Positions 9,103 through 17,516 of a DNA stretch of 64,000 nucleotides are shown one piece after another. The translations under genes and the position numbers were made by a program. Each line of letters starts with the position of its first letter. Position 1 is the stretch's first letter. Below the pieces are notes generated by a model that did not search any database, was not told the origin of the DNA, and saw nothing but the letters and a program-made list of their open reading frames with translations. Origin of the DNA: Acidobacterium sp. GTDB lineage: Bacteria; Acidobacteriota; Terriglobia; Terriglobales; Acidobacteriaceae. The stretch spans positions 55,393 through 119,392 of the forward strand of contig PMUI01000098.1 in NCBI GenBank assembly GCA_003166955.1, given 5' to 3'.

Positions 9103-11378
9103 CTACGGGCCGACGGTGAAGGTTCCCACGGCGGTCAGCGCAGCGGCGCTCGACGAGTCGCCGAGATAAACGGTGTATTGGCCCGGCGCGACTGTCCACG
9201 CGGAGGAGGTTTCGTTCCAGTACGACAGCGGGTGCGAGGAGTCGTTCTCGTCGATTTCAATGGTGAGAGGCTGGTAGCCAGTCGGCGCGAGCGTGACTTT
9301 CTGCCATCCCACGAGGCGATGCGGCGGCTCGCCGAGGCCGGCCGGCAGTCCAAGATAGACCTGAGCCACTTCGGCGCCGCTGACCGCTCCGGTATTTGTA
9401 ACCGTGCATGTTACCTGTATGTTGGGATTGCTGGTTGAGGTGAGATTATTCACCAGCGCAGGGTTGGTGAAGGAGAAGGTCGTATAGGAGAGGCCGAAAC
9501 CGAAGGGGAAAAGCGGAGTGAGGCCCTGCGAGTCGTACCACTTGTAGCCGACGTTGAAGCCCTCGGAATAATTCACGTCGAATGGCGTGGTGTTGTTGGG
9601 CGGCGCTGGAATGGCGGGTCGCGGAAGCTGCGAGACGCTTGCGGGAAACGTGATGGGCAGTTTGCCGGAAGGGTTGGTCTTGCCGAAGAGCAGATCGGCG
9701 ATGGCCGCTCCGCCGCTTTGCCCTGGGTACCAGGCCTCGAGGACCGAGTAGACCTGGCTGAGCCACGGCATGAGGATGGGGCCGCCGCTTTCGATGACGA
9801 CGACGGTGTGAGGATTAGTGGCAGCGACCGCGCTCACCAGAGAATCCTGATCGATGGGCGTGGCATTCGTGAGGTCGGTGAGATTGAGGCCGGGCAGGTC
9901 CATGCCTTCGCTCTCCCACTGGCTGACGAAGACGATGGCCACCTGCGAGGAAGCGGCCAGAGAAGCGGCTGCGCTCGCGCTGGAGCCGTCGGCGTACTGG
10001 ACCATTGCGCCGGGCGCCATCGCCTGAATGGCCTTCATCGGCGATGAAGGATCCCAGACCACCTGCGACCAGCACGGGGGGCAGGGATTGCCGCTGGTCA
10101 GCGCTGGTCCGCCGACGGGCTGGACCTGCGCGGAACCGCCGCCGGAGAGCACGCCCACGTCGGCGTGGGAGCCGATGACGGCGATGGACTGCACGTTCGG
10201 GCTGAGCGGAAGCTGCGCGCTGGCGTTCTTGAGCAGCACGGCTCCGTTCTCCTCGATCTGTTGCGCGATGGCCGCGTCGGCAGCCGCGGGAATGGGCTGG
10301 ACGGTCTGGGGATTATCGAAAATGCCGACCTGGAACATCGCCCGCAGAACGCGATGCACCATGTTGTCGAGCCGCGACTGCGGCACCTGGCCGTTTTGAA
10401 TCGCCTGGCCGAGCGCGGAGAAATATTGCTGGTCAGGCTGTTCCTGATCGAGCCCCGCGTTGGCTGCGTTGACGGTGCTGTGCGTCGCCAGCCAGTCGGA
10501 CATCACGAAGCCGGAGAAGCCCCAGCCGTTTTTGAGAACGTCGTTGAGCAGGTGCGAATTTTCGCAGTTGTAACTTCCGCCGGTGAGGTTATAGGAGCAC
10601 ATCACTGACTGCACGTTGGAATCTTTCACGCCGATTTCGAAGGCCAGCAGGTCGCTCTCGCGCCCGCCACGCTCATCGATGACGACATTGGCGGTAGTGG
10701 TCCGGTTTCCTGGTCGTTGTACGCGAAGTGCTTGATGTCGGCGATGACGTGCTGGGACTGGACGCCTTCGAGGTGTGCGGCCGCGATTTTGCCGGCGAGG
10801 ATCGGATCCTCGCCCTTGGTTTCGAAAGTACGGCCGTCACGTGGATCGCTGCCGATGAGGTTGGTATTGCCGCCGAGATTGACGTTGATGCCGTAGTCGC
10901 TCAATTCTGTGCCGATGACTGTGCCATATTGCACGGCCGCCTGCGTATCCCAGCCGGCGGCGCTGGCGATGGAGGACGGCAAAGCAGTTGCCCGTCCCAC
11001 GCCATTGCCCACGCCGACGCTGCCATCGGCGAAATACAGCGCGGGAATGCCGAGTTGCTGAATTCCGGGAATCCATCCGGCGCCGCCGCGCAGAAAGGCG
11101 TAGTTGAGGTTCGGATCGCTGGCGACGCCACCTGCGACCATCTGCAGCTTCTGCGCCTGGCTCATCTGCGCGAGCAACGCATCGGCACGAGCATCGGGAG
11201 TTCCGGAACCAGGGGGAGAAATCGGGGAGGTGGGGGGCGCAGGGGTCGAGGAACCGCCACCGCAGGCTGCGAAGAATGCGGCCAACGGCAGGGACAAAAC
11301 GACGAGGAAGGCCGACAGGATGGCGCAGCGCTTACGCGATTGAACAGGGCAGGACAACGGAGAAGGGCGGAGAGGCAT
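9103..11378 (-). pseudogene. Secreted GH3 beta-glucosidase, interrupted by a 1-base frameshift
   Basis: The gene reads in two frames. The N-terminal piece runs from 11378 down to 10626 and the C-terminal piece continues in another frame to 9103. The first frame goes off after NDQETG. The other frame restores the expected family text (TTANVVIDERGGRESDLLAFEIGVKDS), so one base is missing at about 10699-10706. The N terminus has a hydrophobic signal with a lipobox-like FAAC followed by a Pro/Ser/Thr linker, implying a lipoprotein. The nucleophile motif is MSDW (GFVMSDWLATHS), and the C-terminal end is a fibronectin III-like domain. If the deletion is real the enzyme is inactive; if it is an assembly error, the intact protein has about 758 residues. 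Confidence 0.85.
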
Positions 11379-11480
11379 ACTCCATCACAGAGGGGCCAAT
11401 CGATGCTTAGTGTAGTTCTTTTGCGGAGAAAAGTTGTCGCGCCACGACGGCTTCCATAAGATCAAAGGTTGATCCCGCTC

Positions 11481-13010
11481 ATGGCTGCGTCTGCACAACT
11501 ACCTCGCGTCCGCTTTGCGCCCTCGCCCACCGGCTTTCTCCATGTGGGGAACGCGCGGACCGCGCTGTACAACTGGCTCTTTGCGCGGCATACCGGCGGG
11601 GCATTCCTGCTGCGCATTGAAGACACGGACCTGGATCGAAGCGAGGCTCGCCACGAGACGCAACTGATGGAGGATCTGTTGTGGCTCGGGCTGAACTGGG
11701 ACGAGGGGCCGGGTGTTGAGGGGCCGCACGCGCCGTACCGGCAGTCGGAGCGGCTGGGAATCTATCGCGAGTATACGGATCGGTTGCTGGCGGAGGGCAA
11801 GGCATACCGGTGCTTCTGCACGACAGAGGAACTGGAGGCGGAGCGTCGCGAGGCAGCCGCTGCGCATCGGCCGCAGGTGTATTCCGGACGCTGCAGCCAG
11901 ATTGCAGAGGCCGATTCCGCCGCGCGCGCTGCTAAGGGTGAGCCGTTTGCCGTGCGGCTGCGTATCCCCGATCATCCGCTGCGTTTCCACGATATGATCC
12001 GCGGCGTAGTGGAGTTTCCCAACGAGACCGTCAGCGACCCGATCCTGGTCCGATCCAACGGAATGCCGGTCTACAACTACGTGGTGACGCTGGACGACGC
12101 CCTGATGGAGATCACGCACGTGATTCGCGGCGACGATCACATTTCGAACACGCCGAAGCAGGTGGCGATTTACGAGGCATTCGGATGGAAGCCGCCGGAG
12201 TTTGCGCATCTGTCGACGATCCTCGGCAGCGATCGCGAGCGGCTTTCTAAACGCCACGGTGCGACGTCGGTGGCGAGCTTTCGCTCGATGGGAATTCTGC
12301 CGGAGGCGCTCGTGAATTATCTCGCGCTGCTCGGATGGGGAGCGGAGGGTGGGACGCGGGAGCTTTTTTCGCTGGAGGAACTGGTGCAGGAGTTTCGGCT
12401 GGAGCGCGTCACGGCGTCGCCCGCCGTCTTTGACTTCGAAAAGCTGCACTGGCTGAATCGTCACTATCTGAAAACTGCCGATCCGGAGCGCGTGGCGGAA
12501 CTGGCGTGGTCTTACTTCGCCGGCGCGGGACTCTTGCCGTCGCATGATGGCGGATGGCAAGTCACAACCGCTGCTGTGGAGGCGTGGTTTGGCAAGCTGC
12601 TGGCTCTCTTTTTGCCCGCGGTTAGCCAGCTCGACGAGCTGCCGGTGAAGGCCGGGTTTGTGTTTCGTTTCAGTCCGGCCGCGGCCCGCCAGAATCAGGA
12701 GAATGCCGAAATCCTCGCGACTGAATCGGCGCAAAAGGTCCTCACCGCCTTCGCCGCGCGCGTTGCTGCGCATTCCGGACCGGTGACGCCGGAGCAGTTC
12801 AAGGCGTGGATGAACGAGATCAAGACGGAGACCGGGGCGAAGGGGAAAGACCTTTTTCATCCGGTGCGCATCGCCCTGACGGGCTCGCACTCGGGTCCCG
12901 AATTCGACAAGCTGATTCCGATCGTCGAAGAGGGCAGCCGTTACGACTTGCCTGTGCATGTGCCGAGCGTGCGCGAACGCATCGAACAGTTCATGAGCGG
13001 AGCCCGATGA
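11481..13010 (+). CDS. gltX: Glutamyl-tRNA synthetase
   Basis: A 509-residue class I synthetase charging tRNA-Glu. It opens with [20 protein letters not shown], where the HIGH motif is HVGN (21-24). The KMSKS equivalent is RLSKR at 254-258. The chosen ATG at 11481 has AAAGG about 12 bases upstream; an in-frame TTG at 11469 would add four residues but sits directly on that AAGG and is less likely. The stop overlaps the next gene (ATGA at 13007-13010). It is divergent from the GH3 gene, sharing about 100 bp of upstream DNA. Confidence 0.95.
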   Translation: MAASAQLPRVRFAPSPTGFLHVGNARTALYNWLFARHTGGAFLLRIEDTDLDRSEARHETQLMEDLLWLGLNWDEGPGVEGPHAPYRQSERLGIYREYTDRLLAEGKAYRCFCTTEELEAERREAAAAHRPQVYSGRCSQIAEADSAARAAKGEPFAVRLRIPDHPLRFHDMIRGVVEFPNETVSDPILVRSNGMPVYNYVVTLDDALMEITHVIRGDDHISNTPKQVAIYEAFGWKPPEFAHLSTILGSDRERLSKRHGATSVASFRSMGILPEALVNYLALLGWGAEGGTRELFSLEELVQEFRLERVTASPAVFDFEKLHWLNRHYLKTADPERVAELAWSYFAGAGLLPSHDGGWQVTTAAVEAWFGKLLALFLPAVSQLDELPVKAGFVFRFSPAAARQNQENAEILATESAQKVLTAFAARVAAHSGPVTPEQFKAWMNEIKTETGAKGKDLFHPVRIALTGSHSGPEFDKLIPIVEEGSRYDLPVHVPSVRERIEQFMSGAR

Positions 13011-13495
13011 AGACGGCTCTCTGGATCGAGGAAGCCAAACCTTCGCGGCTCGCGATCGTGCTGCGCCCGCGCGGCGGCGAGTGGCTGCAGGCCGACCTTG
13101 AAATGGCGCGGGACGCGGGGATCGATGTGCTGGTGTCGCTTTTGACTCCGCAGGACAGCGAGGAGCTGGGACTTCCTGACGAAGGCAGAATCGCGCGACA
13201 GCTGGGAATGCGATTCATCTCGTATCCGATTCTGGATCGATGCACGCCGTCCAATTTGGCGAGCTTTCGAGAATTGATAGCCGATTTGCGCGATCAGGTG
13301 CGAGCGGGCAAGAGTGTGGGCGCGCACTGCAGGGGATGCATCGGTCGCGCTACGGTGCTCATCGCGTCGGTGATGATCGCGCTGGGCTGGGACGCGGACG
13401 ACGCGCTGCGGCGGATTGAGCGAGCACGTGGATTCCCGGTTCCCGATACGCCGGAGCAACTGGAATGGATTCTCAACTTCAGCCCCGAAGCGTGA
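13007..13495 (+). CDS. Dual-specificity/tyrosine phosphatase-like protein (HCX5R)
   Basis: A 162-residue protein with the cysteine-phosphatase signature HCRGCIGR (CX5R) near residue 106 and the surrounding small alpha/beta fold ([13 protein letters not shown], then a helix leading to the P-loop). It belongs to the compact DSP/PTP-like group found in bacteria and resembles the CDKN3-like branch. Substrate is unknown. The start overlaps the gltX stop by four bases and a further gene follows with overlap, so the three are co-translated. An aspartate general acid is plausible in the PILDRCTPS segment but cannot be assigned with certainty. Confidence 0.75.
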   Translation: MKTALWIEEAKPSRLAIVLRPRGGEWLQADLEMARDAGIDVLVSLLTPQDSEELGLPDEGRIARQLGMRFISYPILDRCTPSNLASFRELIADLRDQVRAGKSVGAHCRGCIGRATVLIASVMIALGWDADDALRRIERARGFPVPDTPEQLEWILNFSPEA

Positions 13496-14064
13496 CGCTG
13501 GCCTTCCCCCATTCCTGGGAGGCGGAGATTCTGCCGAAGAGGCCGCTGATCAAGCCGCTGCGCTGCTACACCTATCCGCGCGAGGCGGAAGAGGTGGAAC
13601 GCGGCGCGATGGAAGTCATGGTCAGGCCGGCGAGGAAGGCGGTGAAGTTTCTGGCGACGTTTGCGCTCGGGTTTGCGGATCCCGCGGCGCCGACGGGCGT
13701 GTGGAGCTGCCCTTGTGCTGACGATTTGTGCGCGGTTGCCGGCGGGTATGCGTATGTGGTGAATACGCTCGAACCCGCGAAATTCGAGCATCTCGCGTTT
13801 CGGCCGGTGCTCGAGGTGGGTTCACTGTTGAAGCAGAATTTGCTGCTTTTCGTGGGTCATCAGGCGCTGCTGGCGTGGGGAGCCAGGGGTGAGGCGTGGC
13901 AGACGCGGCGGCTTTCGTCGGAAGGGCTCCGCATCACGGAGGTTCGCGGCGACGAGCTGCATGGGTTTGGATGGGATCTGATCACGGACCGCGAAGTGCC
14001 CTTCATGGTCGATCTGCGGACCGGGGATACTTTTCAGGCTGGGTCCGGAGAGTCGATGCGATAG
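13465..14064 (+). CDS. Hypothetical protein (199 aa), overlapping the phosphatase gene
   Basis: No family is recognised. The protein has no signal peptide or membrane segment and looks like a soluble alpha/beta protein with many beta strands (VWSCPCADDLCAVAGGYAYVV, then LLLFVGHQALLAWG). The ATG at 13465 has GGAG eight bases upstream inside the phosphatase gene, giving a 31-bp overlap; a GTG at 13492 overlapping the upstream stop is the alternative but lacks a ribosome site. The 3' end overlaps the convergent rsmD gene by 31 bp. The coding frame keeps the same strong third-position GC bias as its neighbours. Confidence 0.7.
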   Translation: MDSQLQPRSVTLAFPHSWEAEILPKRPLIKPLRCYTYPREAEEVERGAMEVMVRPARKAVKFLATFALGFADPAAPTGVWSCPCADDLCAVAGGYAYVVNTLEPAKFEHLAFRPVLEVGSLLKQNLLLFVGHQALLAWGARGEAWQTRRLSSEGLRITEVRGDELHGFGWDLITDREVPFMVDLRTGDTFQAGSGESMR

Positions 14065-14609
14065 AAGCTGAGGGCGGCGTCGCCCTGCTTCAGAATGCGG
14101 TAGCGGACCAGGGTTCCGTATCGCGCGCCCAGGTCACGGCGTTTCTCGTGTTCGGCGATGACCAAAGCGCCGGGCCCGAGGACGCCGCTGCATTCCCCGC
14201 CAAGCAGGTTGAGCACAACCGCATATTCGTCGGCGTGGGCGTAGGGCGGGTCCAGAAATACCAGGTCGGCCTGGCGGCCCGACTCTGCAAGGCGGCGGAG
14301 TCCCGCGGTGACGCTGCGCGGCTCCAGAGCGTATTTGCCCCGGATGCCGAGCGCGGCGAGATTGGCGCGGACGACGCGGTTGGCGGCCTCGGCTTGTTCG
14401 ACAAAGATGGCCTCCTGCGCGCCGCGGCTGAGCGCTTCAATGCCGACGGCCCCCGAACCGGCGTAGAGATCCAGGAAGACCGCGCCCTCGATGCGCGGCG
14501 CCAGGACGTTGAACAGCGTCTCGCGAAGGCGATCGCTGGTGGGGCGTGTGTCCTGGCCTCGCGGCGCATGCAAAACCCGCGAGCGGTACTGGCCGGCAAT
14601 GACGCGCAT
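14034..14609 (-). CDS. rsmD: 16S rRNA (guanine966-N2)-methyltransferase RsmD
   Basis: A 191-residue Rossmann methyltransferase that methylates G966 of 16S rRNA. It starts with MRVIAGQYRSR, followed by the family block RPTSDRLRETLFNVL, the SAM-binding LDLYAGSGAVGIEAL, and the catalytic DPPY motif near residue 126. Length and order match the family closely. It is convergent with the upstream unknown gene and divergent from the M50-like gene, with about 60 bp between the two starts. Confidence 0.94.
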   Translation of the reverse strand: MRVIAGQYRSRVLHAPRGQDTRPTSDRLRETLFNVLAPRIEGAVFLDLYAGSGAVGIEALSRGAQEAIFVEQAEAANRVVRANLAALGIRGKYALEPRSVTAGLRRLAESGRQADLVFLDPPYAHADEYAVVLNLLGGECSGVLGPGALVIAEHEKRRDLGARYGTLVRYRILKQGDAALSFYRIDSPDPA

Positions 14610-14668
14610 CGTTTCTCCGTAGAAAATTTGGCCGACCCTCTACAATAACGGCAAGGACGGGGAGAAGG

Positions 14669-15814
14669 ATGCGCGCCTGGTCATTGCCACTCGGACGCTG
14701 GTTTGGGGTGCACCTGCGCATTCACTATTTCTTTCTGTTGCTGCTGATTTTTTGCGTACTCTCGACGAACCTGTCCGGGACCGCCTCCTGGCGTGGCGTC
14801 TTCCTGTGGTTCCTGCTGTTTGGAGCGGTGCTGGGACGCGAGGCGGTACGCGCGCTGACCGCGGCGTATCACGGCCTCACGGTGCGCAGCATTCTGCTGC
14901 TCCCCATCGGCGGTCTCTTCTCGTATTCGAGCCCGGAGATGGCGGAGCAGGCGACCGAAGGCTCGACGCAGTGGGCCCTGACGGTGGCTGGTCCCCTGTC
15001 GAATCTGGCCTTCGCCGCGCTGGTGACTGCGCTGATTGAAGGGGCCACGTCGCAGGTGACGATTGCCGCGTTGCCGATCGTCACACCCGGCCACTTGATG
15101 CGGTCGACGGTATGGCTGAACGTGGCGCTTGCGGTCATCAACTGTATTCCGGCGTATCCCCTGGATGCGGGACGACTGATGCGCAGCGGATTCTCACGGT
15201 CGCGCGGTGTGGCGCAGGCCACGCGAGCAGCGTCAGGGATGGGACAGATGCTGGGGATTGGCGCGGTGGTCGCTGGACTGGCGCTGCTGGCGATTCCGAA
15301 TACCCGCCTGGCTGCGTCGCTCAGCCCCTGGTTCATCATGGCCGGGTTCTTCGTGTTCATTGGCGCGCAACTGGAAGACCAGGGCGTGCTGTTTCAGTCG
15401 GTGGTCGAGACGGTACGCATGCGCGACGTGATGCTGACGGACTTCGACACGCTCTCGCCATCGGATACACTATCCGACGCGCTGTACAAGGCCATCCACA
15501 GCCTGCAGGACGATTTCCCGGTGGTGCGCGGCGCAGCGCTGGTTGGGGTGGTGTCGCGGCAGGGGATCATTCAGGCGCTGCGGCACGGCGGCAACGGCTA
15601 CATCCAGGCCATCATGTCGCGGGCGTTCCAGATCGCGCAGCCGGACGATTCGCTGGGCGCGCTGATTCGCCGGATCGGCAGCGGCAGGCTCTCGCTGATT
15701 CCGGTCGCGGAGAGCGGGCGCATTGTCGGCATCGTCACCTGGCAGAACCTGAGCAGCAGCATGGGCCTGCTGGCGGAGTACCGCCGCCTCGAGCGCGTCG
15801 ACACTGAATCGTGA
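14669..15814 (+). CDS. Site-2-protease (M50)-like membrane protein with CBS pair, zinc motif lost
   Basis: A 381-residue protein with the fold of CBS-containing rhomboid-unrelated S2P proteases: GVHLRIHYFFLLLL at the N terminus, several membrane helices, NCIPAYPLDAGR (Asn158, Asp166), and two C-terminal CBS repeats from about residue 245. The HExxH helix that should carry two zinc ligands reads GREAVRA, so both histidines are arginine (Arg57, Arg61) while Glu58 and Asp166 remain. Other family members cleave within the membrane; this one should not bind zinc normally and is probably a pseudo-protease. The stop overlaps rsmI (GTGA at 15811-15814). Confidence 0.85.
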   Translation: MRAWSLPLGRWFGVHLRIHYFFLLLLIFCVLSTNLSGTASWRGVFLWFLLFGAVLGREAVRALTAAYHGLTVRSILLLPIGGLFSYSSPEMAEQATEGSTQWALTVAGPLSNLAFAALVTALIEGATSQVTIAALPIVTPGHLMRSTVWLNVALAVINCIPAYPLDAGRLMRSGFSRSRGVAQATRAASGMGQMLGIGAVVAGLALLAIPNTRLAASLSPWFIMAGFFVFIGAQLEDQGVLFQSVVETVRMRDVMLTDFDTLSPSDTLSDALYKAIHSLQDDFPVVRGAALVGVVSRQGIIQALRHGGNGYIQAIMSRAFQIAQPDDSLGALIRRIGSGRLSLIPVAESGRIVGIVTWQNLSSSMGLLAEYRRLERVDTES

Positions 15815-16686
15815 CTGACGAACCCCTGGCGCCGGGTCTGTACATCGTCGCGACGCCGATCGGCAACCTTGAAGACATTACGATGCGGGCGCTGCGCGTG
15901 TTGCGGTCCGTGGATCGCATCGCCTGCGAGGACACACGGCAGACGCGGAAGCTTCTCGATCGCTACGGCATCGCGACGCCGACGATCAGCAGCCACGAGC
16001 ACAACGAGGCGGAGCGCAGCGGTCAGCTGATTAAGGAGCTGAAGAACGGCGCGCGGATTGCAGTGGTTTCCGATGCGGGGACACCGGGGATTTCCGACCC
16101 GGGTATGGTGCTCGCGGGGGCGGCGATTGCGGCGGGGATTCCGGTGTTTCCCATCCCTGGGGCGAGCGCGGTTCTTGCTGCGCTGGTCGCTTCGGGACTG
16201 GGCACTGAGAGATTTTCTTTTGTAGGGTTCTTGCCTCCAAAGTCGGGGGCGCGGCGGACGGCACTAGAGGAGCTTGCAGAGACGGTGGCCGCTCCGACGA
16301 CGCTGGTTTTCTATGAAGCGCCGCATCGGATTGTTGAAACGCTGGCCGACGTTGAGGCCGTGTGGGGGTCAGGTTGCCGCGTGGTGCTGGGGCGCGAACT
16401 GACGAAGCTGCACGAGGAGTTTCTGCGCGGGACGGTGGGCACAATTCGCGAGCAGTTGGGCGGGCGGGAGAGCATTCGCGGGGAGATGGTGTTGCTCGTT
16501 GATGCGCAGGCGCTTTCGGTCCGCTCGGTTGGCGGCGCAGGCAGCTTGCTGGAGCAGCTTGCGGAGCTGGAGAAAACTGAAGGTCTGACGGAAAAGGATG
16601 CGTTGAAGCGCATCGCCCGCGATCGCGGTGTTTCAAAAAGCGAACTGTGGCGCGAACTACAGCGCGAACGCTCGCGGACCCACTAA
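15811..16686 (+). CDS. rsmI: 16S rRNA (cytidine1402-2'-O)-methyltransferase RsmI
   Basis: A 291-residue tetrapyrrole-methylase-fold enzyme that 2'-O-methylates C1402 of 16S rRNA. Family motifs are present in order: LYIVATPIGNLEDIT, EDTRQTRKLL, VSDAGTPGISDPG, PGASAVLAAL, and FYEAPHR. The GTG start overlaps the stop of the pseudo-S2P gene, so the two are coupled. The C-terminal extension (EKDALKRIARDRGVSKSELW) matches the helical tail usual for RsmI. Confidence 0.95.
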   Translation: MTDEPLAPGLYIVATPIGNLEDITMRALRVLRSVDRIACEDTRQTRKLLDRYGIATPTISSHEHNEAERSGQLIKELKNGARIAVVSDAGTPGISDPGMVLAGAAIAAGIPVFPIPGASAVLAALVASGLGTERFSFVGFLPPKSGARRTALEELAETVAAPTTLVFYEAPHRIVETLADVEAVWGSGCRVVLGRELTKLHEEFLRGTVGTIREQLGGRESIRGEMVLLVDAQALSVRSVGGAGSLLEQLAELEKTEGLTEKDALKRIARDRGVSKSELWRELQRERSRTH

Positions 16687-16708
16687 CTACAAGGACGAAA
16701 TTCTGAAA

Positions 16709-17383
16709 CTAGGCTCCGGGCACCGTGACGCCTGAGCGTCGCACCCATTGGCCTCCGCGTTTCTCGAGATAGACCCAGCTGCCGGCGGAGCACAGATGCG
16801 CGCACCAATCGTTCATAAAGACCAGCGCGGCCTGGTGTTTGCTGTCGAAATACACTTCGCTGAAGAACGTTACGCCGGGGAAGCCCGACCACTGCGACTG
16901 CGCCTCGGAACTCACCTGCGCTGCCGTCCTGGATGAGCGCAATGCGGCGACCTCATCCGGACGCAGGAGCGAAAACGGATGATTCAGCTGAAATGCATCC
17001 CTGGTGAGTGCGATGCGGACGTATCTGTTGGTTGCGTAATCGAGGACGGCTTCCTGGAAACCAGCCAGGTTTTCGGGGGGAGCCTTGAGCTGGCCTTGTG
17101 GAGGGATAGCCGGGTTGCGGTCCCCGTCGTTGATGGTGATGCTGGCGATCGCCCACTGCGAAGTTTGCTCGGGAGACATGCTGGCGAACTCCTGCCCGGG
17201 CATCAGCATGGAATAAATGGCGTAGGAATCAGCTGCTCGGTCCGCGGGCATAGGGACCGCGCCCTGTTCGGAATAGCGCGCGGGCGGAGCCGGCGGCTTG
17301 CCGTTGTTCGCGGTTTGCGGGATGGCGATCAGCGCGAACACCCCAAATCCGAGAATTGGCAAGTACCGCGGGCGCGATTGCAT
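16709..17383 (-). CDS. Hypothetical secreted protein (224 aa)
   Basis: The frame is open upstream, but the ATG at 17383 places an N-terminal signal-like segment (RPRYLPILGFGVFALIAIP) at the start, so that start is chosen. The rest is soluble, with a proline-rich stretch (KPPAPPARYSEQ), a YAIYSMLMPGQEF segment and a C-terminal two-Cys region (DWCAHLCSAGSWVYL) that could form a disulfide after export. No catalytic motif or domain family is recognised. It is convergent with rsmI and lies downstream of aconitase on the same strand, separated from it by a strong terminator, so it is likely transcribed on its own. Confidence 0.7.
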   Translation of the reverse strand: MQSRPRYLPILGFGVFALIAIPQTANNGKPPAPPARYSEQGAVPMPADRAADSYAIYSMLMPGQEFASMSPEQTSQWAIASITINDGDRNPAIPPQGQLKAPPENLAGFQEAVLDYATNRYVRIALTRDAFQLNHPFSLLRPDEVAALRSSRTAAQVSSEAQSQWSGFPGVTFFSEVYFDSKHQAALVFMNDWCAHLCSAGSWVYLEKRGGQWVRRSGVTVPGA

Positions 17384-17478
17384 GTCTGCATTAGACGCGC
17401 CCGGGGGCCCGGACGTTCCCATTTTTCTTTTGGGACTGGCGTTCGGGCGGACTCGGTTCGCGGATTCCAGGCACAAGA

Positions 17479-17500
17479 GCGGCCATCCGAAGATGGCCGC
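17479..17500 (-). terminator. Hairpin terminator after acnA
   Basis: A perfect 9-bp stem (GCGGCCATC / GATGGCCGC) with a TTCG tetraloop as read on the minus strand, 17 bases past the acnA stop, followed by TCTTGTGCC. The U-tract is weak, but stem quality and the UUCG loop support a terminator. Confidence 0.7.
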
Positions 17501-17516
17501 CTGGTTTCCAGTGGAG

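Noticed and set aside
10690..10710. Programmed ribosomal frameshift in the GH3 gene
   Set aside because: No slippery heptamer or downstream pseudoknot is visible, and GH3 enzymes are not known to use one.
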